From contig JACDAR010000154.1 in NCBI GenBank assembly GCA_013695335.1, positions 1-8,895 of the forward strand: a DNA stretch of 8,895 nucleotides. The letters run 5' to 3'. The position numbers were made by a program, and so were the translations under genes. Positions within the stretch are counted from its first letter, which is position 1, and each line of letters begins with the position of its first letter. The stretch is from Rubrobacter sp. (GTDB taxonomy: Bacteria > Actinomycetota > Rubrobacteria > Rubrobacterales > Rubrobacteraceae). The notes beneath the pieces were generated by a model. The model saw only the letters and a list, made by a program, of their open reading frames with translations. It did not search any database and was not told the DNA's origin. Of the stretch, positions 1-6,874 are shown piece by piece.

Positions 1-520
1 TCCCAACTACCTCGGCCTCCCGCAATCCACATCCAGCCATCACCGCAAGCAACGCGTAATCACGGAAGCTGGATGTTCGCGCCGAACTCAGCATCCGCGA
101 CAGTTCATCATCGGTTAGCACGTTATAGGCGGGATCCTGGCCGACACGAGGACTCTTGGCGAAGAACCTCAAAGCCTCGGGGTTGACCAACGTGATCCCA
201 CTCATATACGTGAACACCAGGAAGCGCCGGAGTACAGCCAGCTTCTTGGCGGCCGTCGCAGGCGCATATGTGTCTATCAAATGTTCCCGGTAAAGCGAAA
301 TATCCTCAGCGGTTACTTCCTGTATACCTTTCTCAAGCTTCCCCTCTACATATACTACGAACATCCTGAGTTCCGTATTATACGTTCTTTTGGTCTGGGG
401 ACTTGAGAGGGTGCGAAGGTAGGTGGAGATCAGGCGTTCGAGTTCCACGGAGGTGGAAGAAGCGGGCGCCGGGGTTGCATGGTTTACTGGTTCTGGGAGG
501 TTGCTATTCGGCTGGGTCAT
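1..520 (-). CDS. Tyrosine recombinase (Xer/phage-integrase family), partial: C-terminus beyond the window
   Basis: Site-specific recombinase that breaks and rejoins DNA through a catalytic tyrosine. 173 codons are visible. Residues about 25-118 resemble the helical core-binding domain (start LERLISTYLRTL, then SPQTKRTYNTELRMF). From about 133 the catalytic domain begins with LTDDELSRML, and at 164-173 comes CGLREAEVVG, matching the conserved box with the first catalytic arginine (here R167). The remaining catalytic residues, including the tyrosine, lie beyond the left edge, so activity cannot be judged. The ATG at 520 lies inside the end of apt, giving a 17-base overlap (504-520) in a different frame. 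I see no Shine-Dalgarno before it, so translation probably depends on ribosomes finishing apt. The first 24 residues are Pro/Ala/Ser-rich and a later GTG (448) is possible. It could be a chromosomal XerC/D-type enzyme or an element integrase; these cannot be separated here. Confidence 0.88.
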   Translation of the reverse strand, partial: MTQPNSNLPEPVNHATPAPASSTSVELERLISTYLRTLSSPQTKRTYNTELRMFVVYVEGKLEKGIQEVTAEDISLYREHLIDTYAPATAAKKLAVLRRFLVFTYMSGITLVNPEALRFFAKSPRVGQDPAYNVLTDDELSRMLSSARTSSFRDYALLAVMAGCGLREAEVVG

Positions 521-1058
521 GGTAGTTGATGAGCGAGACTACTTCGTATGGGGCGAGACGGTTTCGGCCTTCCAGGTAGTCGAGCTCTATCAGGACGGCC
601 ACGCCTGCCACGATGCCTCCCGCGTTCTCGACGAGCTGGCACATGGCGCGGGAGGTGCCCCCGGTGGCGAGTAGGTCGTCGGCGACTAGCACGCGGGAGC
701 CTGGCTCGATGGAGTCGGCGTGGGCTTCGAGGGAATCTGTGCCGTATTCAAGTTCGTAGGTGGCCGTGATGGTCTCTCGCGGCAGCTTGTTGGGTTTGCG
801 GGCGAGCACGAGGCCCTTGCGGGCGCGGTAGGCGAGGGCTGTGCCGAACACGAAGCCCCTGGCTTCGGCGGAGAGGATCATATCGTAGTCGAGATGGTCA
901 GTGGCGCCAGCGAGGGCGTCGACGGCGGCGTGAAGGGCCTGGCCGTCTTCTATCAGGGGGGTTATATCCTTGTATGAGATACCTGGTTTCGGAAAGTCAG
1001 GGACATTACGGATGAGATCCCTGACTATGTCCGTGGACGGCTTCTGGCTATGGCTCAC
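504..1058 (-). CDS. apt: Adenine phosphoribosyltransferase
   Basis: Purine-salvage enzyme that makes AMP and pyrophosphate from adenine and PRPP in the cytoplasm. The 184-residue length is normal for the family. The PRPP-binding loop VLVADDLLATGGTS is at 123-136. Other family blocks are EARGFVFG at 65-72, RKPNKLP at 87-93 (the flexible-loop region) and the N-terminal DFPKPGISYKDITPL segment at 21-35. The start is a GTG at 1058 that overlaps the TGA of the MerR gene (GTGA, 1055-1058). No convincing Shine-Dalgarno precedes it, which fits translational coupling to the upstream gene. The stop at 504-506 lies inside the recombinase gene. Many bacteria carry apt next to relA, so its place in an FHA/MerR/recombinase run is less usual. 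No key residue appears missing. Confidence 0.97.
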   Translation of the reverse strand: MSHSQKPSTDIVRDLIRNVPDFPKPGISYKDITPLIEDGQALHAAVDALAGATDHLDYDMILSAEARGFVFGTALAYRARKGLVLARKPNKLPRETITATYELEYGTDSLEAHADSIEPGSRVLVADDLLATGGTSRAMCQLVENAGGIVAGVAVLIELDYLEGRNRLAPYEVVSLINYHDPAE

Positions 1059-1726
1059 GGGGCGAAGGTGTCTAAGATGTTTGCCATCATCAGTTCCTTC
1101 AAGCGGGAATCCACGGAGGCAAGGTGGCGCGCCTTGTTGACGGCCTCGGCAACCCTGGCGTCGTCGCCACTGCGAAGTTCGGGGTTGAGAACCTGCTTGA
1201 ACATCGCGGCCTCGCGGTCCACTGCGGCCATCATGCCGCGCAGGTGGCGGGGTTGGATGGAGTACTTCGCCATTTCAAGGGCCATGCGCGCGATCTCCAC
1301 GTCACGCTGACGCAGCTCACTGTGGCGGCCGATCACACCGACCGAGATCAGGTCGTCAACGAAGCGCGAGTCTACCTCGATGGCGTCCGCCAGTTCCTCA
1401 CGGGTATAGACGCGGTCTTCGAGAACCCTTGAGAACTCGTTGCCTGACTCGCCTGAGATAGGGACGGGTGCGCCGCCTTCTATGCGCTTCTTGATAACTT
1501 TGAGGGGGAGATACTCTTTATCCTGAAGCGTCAGGATGTAGCGAAGAAGTTCTACATCCTGCGGGGAGAAGAGCCGGTAACCGCCGCGCGTGCGGGTCAG
1601 GTTTATCAGGCGCCTTCTTTCAAGGTAGCGGATCTTGCTCACTGAGAGCGTCGGAAACTCCTGCCGCAGACGGGCGACTACCTCGCCAATGGTGTAGCTG
1701 TCTTTGCCGGTGCTACCGTTGTCCAC
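1055..1726 (-). CDS. MerR-family transcriptional regulator, Rv1828/FtsR type
   Basis: DNA-binding regulator of 223 residues. Residues 11-82 form a winged helix-turn-helix of the MerR class, opening with YTIGEVVARL and including SVSKIRYLERR and GGYRLFSPQDVELLRYI. The recognition part is followed by EYLPLKVIKKRI. The second half (about 104-215) is the all-helical region seen in mycobacterial Rv1828 and corynebacterial FtsR, including YTREELADAIEVD and SIQPRHLRGMMAAVDR, and it lacks the cysteines of metal-sensing MerR proteins. In mycobacteria the homologue follows the FHA gene garA, the same order as here, and FtsR has been linked to ftsZ expression. A cell-division or growth role is therefore inferred. 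The start is GTG at 1726, with GGGAG about nine bases upstream. The 54 bases to the FHA gene show no clear promoter. Confidence 0.92.
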   Translation of the reverse strand: MDNGSTGKDSYTIGEVVARLRQEFPTLSVSKIRYLERRRLINLTRTRGGYRLFSPQDVELLRYILTLQDKEYLPLKVIKKRIEGGAPVPISGESGNEFSRVLEDRVYTREELADAIEVDSRFVDDLISVGVIGRHSELRQRDVEIARMALEMAKYSIQPRHLRGMMAAVDREAAMFKQVLNPELRSGDDARVAEAVNKARHLASVDSRLKELMMANILDTFAP

Positions 1727-1780
1727 CCTGACTCACTCCCATCTAAAAACGCGCCATACCTTACAGTAGACTTCCCGGGA

Positions 1781-2236
1781 TCAGGTGACCACGAACTTGA
1801 ACCTGTAGCGTCCGATCTGTATCTCGTCACCGTTTCGCAGGTCCACGGAGTCCACCCTGACCCTGTTGACGTAGGTTCCGTTGAGGCTGCCGGCGTCCCG
1901 TATCCTGTACCCGCTGTCCCCACGCATGACCTCGGCGTGTTCGCGCGAGACCGTCACGTCGTCGAGGTGAATGCTGCTCTCGGGACCCCGTCCCACGGTC
2001 ACCACCTCCTCCCCCACGTCGTGCATCCTACGCCCGGCAGTTCCTTCCACCTGATCCAACTCAATCAGGGAGGCCCCATTCGTCCCCCCGGACCCCACGG
2101 GATCCACGCCCTCTTCTTCATCGAAGCTCGGCGCGTAGGAAACCGTGGACTGCCCAAAATCCAAACGTTGGCCGCACTCTGGACAGAACTTCATGTCCGT
2201 CTCAACGGCGGCCCCGCACTCTGGACACGTCCTCAT
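1781..2236 (-). CDS. Zinc-ribbon and FHA domain protein
   Basis: Predicted phosphothreonine-binding adaptor of 151 residues. The N-terminus carries two CPEC pairs (C4/C7 and C18/C21) that make a small zinc ribbon. A low-complexity acidic/Gly linker (about 25-58) follows, then an FHA domain at about 60-150. The FHA phosphate-binding residues are all visible: GR at 82-83, SREH at 97-100 and NGT at 119-121, within a GarA-like stretch (LDDVTVSREHAE). FHA domains read Ser/Thr kinase signalling, and GarA controls 2-oxoglutarate metabolism in mycobacteria. The following MerR gene matches the garA-Rv1828 order. Unlike GarA, it has a zinc ribbon in place of the ETTS phosphorylation tail. I chose the ATG at 2236, preceded by a G-run at normal spacing and overlapping the stop of an upstream short ORF. 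A GTG at 2248 would add four residues. Confidence 0.93.
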   Translation of the reverse strand: MRTCPECGAAVETDMKFCPECGQRLDFGQSTVSYAPSFDEEEGVDPVGSGGTNGASLIELDQVEGTAGRRMHDVGEEVVTVGRGPESSIHLDDVTVSREHAEVMRGDSGYRIRDAGSLNGTYVNRVRVDSVDLRNGDEIQIGRYRFKFVVT

Positions 2237-2385
2237 CAGGCCCCCCACTCCCCCGTATGGGCCCCCGTATGGGACATCGGATGTTCCCCCAAACGCTTAC
2301 CGAGGAGCGACGTCAGGCTGACAGACCCTCGCCGGTCGAATGACCCTTCCGACACCCTTCCCATAGGCCCTTCGCGATCACTCAT
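2236..2385 (-). CDS. Putative 49-residue upstream ORF (leader peptide?) coupled to the FHA gene
   Basis: A short ORF fills the gap before the FHA gene. Its ATG (2385) lies exactly seven bases after a TATACT box (2393-2398), so a transcript from that promoter would start at or near the ATG and be leaderless. Its TGA (2236-2238) overlaps the FHA ATG as TGATG, the arrangement of translational coupling. The peptide is hydrophilic, with many Gly, Arg and Ser; it begins MSDREGPMGR and ends with a repeated HTGAHTGE encoded by a 12-bp tandem repeat. I recognise no family. About two thirds of third positions are G or C, which is only mildly coding-like. Alternatives are a non-coding leader in which the open frame arose by chance, or a regulatory leader peptide. 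Confidence 0.4.
   Translation of the reverse strand: MSDREGPMGRVSEGSFDRRGSVSLTSLLGKRLGEHPMSHTGAHTGEWGA
2250..2273. repeat. Perfect 12-bp tandem repeat, two units
   Basis: The unit CCCCCGTATGGG occurs twice back to back (2250-2261 and 2262-2273) just upstream of the FHA start. In the minus-strand transcript each unit reads CCCAUACGGGGG and could form a small hairpin. The G-runs of the repeat sit in the ribosome-binding region of the FHA gene. Confidence 0.85.
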
Positions 2386-2392
2386 AACCCGC

Positions 2393-2421
2393 AGTATAAC
2401 TTCGCCTGAACCTGAAGTACA
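2393..2421 (-). promoter_or_regulatory. Candidate promoter for the FHA-MerR-apt-recombinase genes
   Basis: A TATACT -10 box lies at 2398-2393, with a weak TGTACT -35 (3 of 6 to consensus) at 2421-2416 and a 17-base spacer that contains two copies of TTCAGG. The same TATACT hexamer occurs before cmk. The position in the gap after the guanylyltransferase stop fits a separate transcription start for the second block. The weak -35 limits confidence. Confidence 0.45.
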
Positions 2422-2425
2422 GTCT

Positions 2426-2449
2426 CAGACGGGCATCGTCATCCGTCTG
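2426..2449 (-). other. Stem-loop across the end of the guanylyltransferase gene
   Basis: A perfect 7-bp stem CAGACGG/CCGTCTG (2443-2449 with 2426-2432) closes a 10-base loop holding the stop codon of the guanylyltransferase gene. No run of U follows, so it is not a standard intrinsic terminator. It may stabilise the 3' end, weakly terminate, or be chance. Confidence 0.3.
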
Positions 2450-4979
2450 CGATGAGATCCCGGACCAGCCCAACGTAGTCGCGCATGAGATCCTGTGGCG
2501 CGGCGCCGTTTCCATCCCCTGAAGCGGCGAGATCCGTATTTTCGGCCGCATGGTCGGGCTCGGCATATACGTAGAAGAGAGGGTTATCCGGGTCAGGGAG
2601 CATCAGAACCCAGCCGCCATCCACGCCCAGCTTGACACCATCTGTAAGGATGGCGTCGGGGTCGCCGCCGAATTTTTCGGCGAGGCCGCGCATCACACGC
2701 CCCTTGGCGGCCCACGGGCATTCGAGGCGTTCCCAGGCGACGTTGCCGAACCGATCCCCAAAACTCCGCCTGGTCTCCCCGAGAGGCTTTTCGCCGAATG
2801 CTTCGAGGGCCTTGCAGAGGGTGGCGAAGCAGTCAGGGGCAGGAAGGAAGGAAGGGAATACGTAGCGACCGTCGCCGGTGGCAGCGATGTCAGCGCCAAC
2901 GCGGGCGCCTTCGAGGGCGACGTTGCCAAGGCCGGTACGGCTCTCGGTGGATTCCCCGCCGGATCGCTCCACGAGCACTGTATATCCGTGGCTGAGGTTG
3001 ACAGGCAACACCGCGTGGGAGGGATGCATCCTGTCCAGGAAACAGGCGAGCATCACGTCAGGGGGAACGAACTTCCCTGTGTCATCCACGAACTGCACAT
3101 CCTCGCCTGTCGGGCCGACAACGCAGCCGAAGGCGGCCCCGACGGTCGGCACGATGCCACCGACGCGCTCCAGCGCATCCTGGAGGTTTCCCCTGGGTTC
3201 GCCGCCCACCACGTTCGCGTTTGCGAACCCGGAGACTACTACGGCGTTGATCCCGAGCCGCGCAAACGCCCGACTCGCCACGAGCCCGGCCACACCGCCG
3301 GAAAAGTCAGCGACGATGGTCTTACCGGTGGTTTTATCGCGATCCACGGCCCGCTCCAGGCGCTCAACGTACTGCTCGACGGCGCGTCCGGGGTAGATCA
3401 GCTCCCCGATCCCATCCCCGTGCGCCCTGCGATATTCCTCGCGCACGAATACCTTCTCCACGCCGCGCTGGTCAGACTCCGTCATCGGGGTGGCGTCCGA
3501 GGCGAAGAACAGTATCTCCACGTCGTCGAGATCCTCACCGGCCCGAGCGTGCGCCCCGGCTGACGACTTCCCTGCGAGCACGTCGTGGCGCACGACGCCT
3601 GCGTGTGCGGCACGCAGGTCGCGGACGTTCACGCCCGTCCCAAGGAGGGCGGCCGTCATGGCCCGCTTGGCGACCTGGGCTGAGAGGGAGGAGTCGCGGC
3701 CAAGGGTTACTACGGCGCCTGGGTCGAGGGTAGTGCCGAACGATGAGGCGAGCCGGATCACGAACTCGGGGGTGAGATCCACGTTGAACTTGCCCGTGAC
3801 GATGCCGCCCTTGAACACGGTGCGCAGGCCCATCGTCTCGTAGATCAGGGACTGCGTCACGTTCGCGCCGCTCTCGACTGTTTTGTGGGGGAAGATCTTC
3901 ACGTCGGGGGCGACCGTTGCGCCTTCGCCAACGATCACGTCGTCGCCGAGCGCGGATCTCTCCAGCAGGCGGGCGCGAGTCTGCACGTAGGAGGATCTTC
4001 CGACGAGCGTGTCAACGAGCTGCGCGCCTTCACCAATGTAAGATCCCTCGGCGACCACGCTGCGTTCGATGGATGCCCCGGCGGAGATCACAACGTTGTC
4101 CCCGATTACGGAGTACGGGCTGATGCTCGCCCCCTCGTCCACCCGCACGTTCTCGCCTATGACGACGGGGCCTTCAAGGTCTTCGTCATCCACACTGGCG
4201 TTGCGGCCCACGTAGATGTTTCCGCGCAGCCGGGTTCCGGGTGGGCGGACGCCGCTCATCTTGCCGTCAAGCACGTCGCGCTGGGCGCTGGCGTACTGCT
4301 CCAGCGTCCCGATGTCTTCCCAGTAGTCCCCGGTTATGAAGCCGTAGAGTGGGCGTCCGGCGTCGAGCAACTTGGGGAAGAGTTCCTTGGAGAAATCGTA
4401 CTGGTCTTGCTCGGGGTCTGGGATCTCATCCATCACAGAGGCTTCGAGCAGGTAGATGCCTGTGTTGACGGTATCTGAGAAGACCTGGCCCCATGCGGGT
4501 TTCTCGAGGAAGCGCGAGATGCGCCCGTCTTCCTCGGTTATCACGATTCCGAAATCCAGCGGGTTCTCGACGCTCTTGAGGACCATGGTGGCCCCTGAGC
4601 CCTTCTCCTCGTGGAAGCCAACGACGCGCGCGAGGTCGCAGTCCGTGAGCGCGTCGCCGCTGATAACCAGGAAGCGTTCGCCCCGGAGATCCAGCTCCTT
4701 TTCTGCCATCTTCACGGAGCCAGCCGTACCAGCAGGCGAGTCTTCGATGGAGTAAGAGATGTTCACGCCCCAGTCCGAGCCGTCGCCGAAGTAGTCCTGT
4801 ATGGCCTCCGGCATGAACTGAAGGGTGACCACGATGTCCGTGAAATCGTGGCGGGCTAGCAGTTTGACTATGTGCTCCATACAAGGGACGCCAGCTATGG
4901 GGATCATGGGTTTCGGCTGGTCGCTGGTAAGGGGACGAAGTCGTGTTCCCTGCCCGCCGGCCATTATGACCGCCTTCAT
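2439..4979 (-). CDS. Mannose-1-phosphate guanylyltransferase fused to a degenerate phosphomannomutase-like domain
   Basis: 846-residue protein in three parts. Residues 1-235 are a nucleotidyltransferase that joins mannose-1-phosphate and GTP to GDP-mannose; visible signatures are GGQGTRLRPLTSDQPKP (8-24), GDALTD (108-113), EKPAWG (159-164) and NTGIY (172-176). Residues about 250-385 are a left-handed beta helix of hexapeptide repeats. Residues about 390-846 align in outline with phosphohexomutases, but the usual catalytic loops are absent: no TASHNP serine loop (the region near 485-500 reads DVEILFFASDATPM), GCVVGPTGED (618-627) in place of DGDxDR, no GGExSGH (region 698-706), and LPDPDNP (794-800) in place of RxSGTEP. 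The second half is therefore probably not a working mutase. Streptomyces has a similar large protein beside a phosphatidyltransferase. The start overlaps the upstream stop (ATGA, 4976-4979). The likely role is GDP-mannose supply for envelope glycans; other sugar-1-phosphates are possible substrates. Confidence 0.93.
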   Translation of the reverse strand: MKAVIMAGGQGTRLRPLTSDQPKPMIPIAGVPCMEHIVKLLARHDFTDIVVTLQFMPEAIQDYFGDGSDWGVNISYSIEDSPAGTAGSVKMAEKELDLRGERFLVISGDALTDCDLARVVGFHEEKGSGATMVLKSVENPLDFGIVITEEDGRISRFLEKPAWGQVFSDTVNTGIYLLEASVMDEIPDPEQDQYDFSKELFPKLLDAGRPLYGFITGDYWEDIGTLEQYASAQRDVLDGKMSGVRPPGTRLRGNIYVGRNASVDDEDLEGPVVIGENVRVDEGASISPYSVIGDNVVISAGASIERSVVAEGSYIGEGAQLVDTLVGRSSYVQTRARLLERSALGDDVIVGEGATVAPDVKIFPHKTVESGANVTQSLIYETMGLRTVFKGGIVTGKFNVDLTPEFVIRLASSFGTTLDPGAVVTLGRDSSLSAQVAKRAMTAALLGTGVNVRDLRAAHAGVVRHDVLAGKSSAGAHARAGEDLDDVEILFFASDATPMTESDQRGVEKVFVREEYRRAHGDGIGELIYPGRAVEQYVERLERAVDRDKTTGKTIVADFSGGVAGLVASRAFARLGINAVVVSGFANANVVGGEPRGNLQDALERVGGIVPTVGAAFGCVVGPTGEDVQFVDDTGKFVPPDVMLACFLDRMHPSHAVLPVNLSHGYTVLVERSGGESTESRTGLGNVALEGARVGADIAATGDGRYVFPSFLPAPDCFATLCKALEAFGEKPLGETRRSFGDRFGNVAWERLECPWAAKGRVMRGLAEKFGGDPDAILTDGVKLGVDGGWVLMLPDPDNPLFYVYAEPDHAAENTDLAASGDGNGAAPQDLMRDYVGLVRDLIADG

Positions 4980-5560
4980 CGCGGACCACCCGATCCCCGG
5001 CGGCTGGCGTATGAGAGCTTGCCAGCGTAGCCGATAGCCGCTGCCAGCGAGAGCGTGAAGCCCAGGTAGAACATAATTCCTCCCGTCCTCTCCAGAATCC
5101 CACCCCCGAGTATAACCAAAGCCACGCCGACCATGAGCACGGCGGTCGCTGCCTTGCCGAGCGGGCTGACTCTTATCCTGCCCCCGAACACGAGCCCGCC
5201 AACGAGGGCGAGAAGATCCCTCCCCACCAGGATGGCGACAGCCCAGATGGGCAGGAGATCCCGCACGGCGAGCACGATGGCGACGCCTGAGAGCATCAAC
5301 CTGTCGGCCACGGGGTCGAAGAGGGTTCCGAGGCGCGTGGGGCCTGCGCGGCGTGCGATCACACCGTCGAGCAAGTCCGTGAGCGCGGCAAGCACGAAGA
5401 GAACCCCGGCCGCGACATCCGTAACTTCTGTTTCCGCGAGGAGCAGCAGAAGCACGACTGGAATGGCGAGAAGCCGGAGGAGCGTGAGGCCGTTTGGCAC
5501 AGTGAGGATACGGTCTTCCGGGCGCCGGGGCTGGCGTTCATCGTTCCGTGGCTTCGGCAT
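4976..5560 (-). CDS. CDP-alcohol phosphatidyltransferase (phosphatidylglycerophosphate synthase or actinobacterial cardiolipin synthase)
   Basis: Integral membrane enzyme of phospholipid synthesis that transfers a phosphatidyl group from CDP-diacylglycerol to an alcohol. The catalytic motif starts at D62 as DLLDGVIARR and ends in LFDPVAD (80-86), so all the metal-binding aspartates are present. The spacer between AR and the following glycine is seven residues here, against the usual eight. Hydrophobic segments at about 23-42, 48-61, 88-100, 103-125 and two more after 135 fit the family's six membrane helices. The length of 194 is typical. The N-terminal RILTVPNGLTLLRLL block and the neighbouring guanylyltransferase recall the Streptomyces cardiolipin synthase SCO1389, which sits beside SCO1388; glycerol-3-phosphate or phosphatidylglycerol could be the acceptor. 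The start is ATG 5560, with TAGGAGGA (5571-5578) ten bases upstream, overlapping the der stop. Confidence 0.93.
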   Translation of the reverse strand: MPKPRNDERQPRRPEDRILTVPNGLTLLRLLAIPVVLLLLLAETEVTDVAAGVLFVLAALTDLLDGVIARRAGPTRLGTLFDPVADRLMLSGVAIVLAVRDLLPIWAVAILVGRDLLALVGGLVFGGRIRVSPLGKAATAVLMVGVALVILGGGILERTGGIMFYLGFTLSLAAAIGYAGKLSYASRRGSGGPR

Positions 5561-5575
5561 CCGGCCCGAGTCCTC

Positions 5576-6874
5576 CTAGCGGCTGCTCTTTACCCTGATC
5601 CTGACGCTCACGCCGTAGAGATCGTAGTGGTCCCTGATGGAGTTCTCCACGTAACGGAGATAGTTATCCGGGATGTCTTTAGGACGATTCGCGAAGATCA
5701 AGAACGCTGGCGGGGCGCTCCCTGTCTGGGTGGAGTACCGGATCTTGACTCCCCCAGGCGGCGCGCTCCGCCAAACAAGCCGGTTCACAAACTCCGCAAC
5801 CTCGTGCGTCGGGAGGCGCAGCCCGTAAGCCCGCAAAAGGCGGGCCGCCAGCGGGAGAACGCCATCCACACCAGCGCCCGTGAGCGCGGAGATGCCGAGG
5901 ATCGGGGGCCTGAGATCCGTCATCCTGGCGGCGACTATGTCCTCTATCTCCCGCAGCCTCTCCGTTGGGACGAGGTCACTTTTGTTCAGGATCACCCCGC
6001 ACGTTCGTCCGGCGTCTTCGATCTGCCGCGCCAGCCGGAGATCCGAGGCCACGAGCCCCTCCACGGCGTCAACCAAAAGCAACGACACATCCGAGCGCCT
6101 GACGGCCTCCTCGGTCCGCAAGGCTGAATAGTACGGGACGCCACCGGCTTTTCTGGAACCGCGTCCCACCCCTGCGGTGTCGAGCAGCAGGTAACGTTCG
6201 GTTCCGTCCTCCGATACTACCTCGCCGGCGACGGCGTCCGTCGTGGTGCCAGCAAGCTCGGAGACCACGGCGCGGTCGGCGCCGAGCAGGCGGTTGAGGA
6301 GGGTGCTCTTGCCGACGTTGGGGCGGCCGATGATGGCCAGGCGGGGCAGGCGCTCTTCCTCATCCGGCTCGGCCCGTGGCAGAAGAGAGACGATCACATC
6401 CAGAAAATCCCCCACCCCGATGCCATGCACCGCGGAGACCGCATACGGCTCACCTTCCCCGAGCGAATGAAACATGTGCCTGTCGGCGTCATCAGAGGGA
6501 TTGTCCAGCTTGTTAACGGCGAGGACTACAGTGGCGGAGGCGCGACGGAGCTCGCGGGCGATGGCGGTGTCTGCCTCTGTCGGGCCGGTGCGGGAATCCA
6601 CGAGGTGGACTATCACATCAGCCTCCTCCACGGCGACGCGGGCCTGCAGCGTCACAAGGGCCTCCAGGCCCATCCTGGCGGTTGGCTCCATGCCGCCTGT
6701 GTCGACGAGGTCGAAGTCCCGGCCAGCCCACTCGGCCCGGTCGTAGGTGCGGTCGCGGGTCGTGCCAGGTTGCTCTGAGACAACAGCCCGCCTTCGGCGC
6801 AGGATGCGGTTGACGAGCGAGCTCTTTCCGACGTTCGGCGCACCGACCACGGCGACCAGGGGAGCCCGGCTCAT
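5576..6874 (-). CDS. der: Ribosome-assembly GTPase Der (EngA)
   Basis: GTPase with two tandem G domains needed for maturation of the large ribosomal subunit. G domain 1 has GAPNVGKS (11-18), GTTRD (37-41), DTGG (58-61), NKLD (121-124) and SAV (147-149). G domain 2 has GRPNVGKS (183-190), GTTTD (209-213), DTAG (232-235), NKSD (297-300) and SAL (329-331). The C-terminal KH-like domain (about 353-432) includes PPAFLIFANRP and the closing YLRYVENSIRD stretch. The 432-residue length and full motif set make this a confident call. The ATG overlaps the plsC stop (ATGA, 6871-6874), with AAGGA nine bases upstream. The order cmk, plsC, der is shared with other actinobacteria, where cmk and der are neighbours or fused. 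Confidence 0.98.
   Translation of the reverse strand: MSRAPLVAVVGAPNVGKSSLVNRILRRRRAVVSEQPGTTRDRTYDRAEWAGRDFDLVDTGGMEPTARMGLEALVTLQARVAVEEADVIVHLVDSRTGPTEADTAIARELRRASATVVLAVNKLDNPSDDADRHMFHSLGEGEPYAVSAVHGIGVGDFLDVIVSLLPRAEPDEEERLPRLAIIGRPNVGKSTLLNRLLGADRAVVSELAGTTTDAVAGEVVSEDGTERYLLLDTAGVGRGSRKAGGVPYYSALRTEEAVRRSDVSLLLVDAVEGLVASDLRLARQIEDAGRTCGVILNKSDLVPTERLREIEDIVAARMTDLRPPILGISALTGAGVDGVLPLAARLLRAYGLRLPTHEVAEFVNRLVWRSAPPGGVKIRYSTQTGSAPPAFLIFANRPKDIPDNYLRYVENSIRDHYDLYGVSVRIRVKSSR

Noticed and set aside
2426..2449. Intrinsic terminator after the guanylyltransferase gene
   Set aside because: The 7-bp stem is perfect but no U-run follows, so I list it only as a stem-loop.
2550..3563. 337-codon open frame on the plus strand
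   Set aside because: It lies entirely antisense to the phosphomannomutase-like half of the guanylyltransferase fusion, which has clear family motifs. Long antisense frames are expected in GC-rich genes, and the translation shows no recognisable domain.
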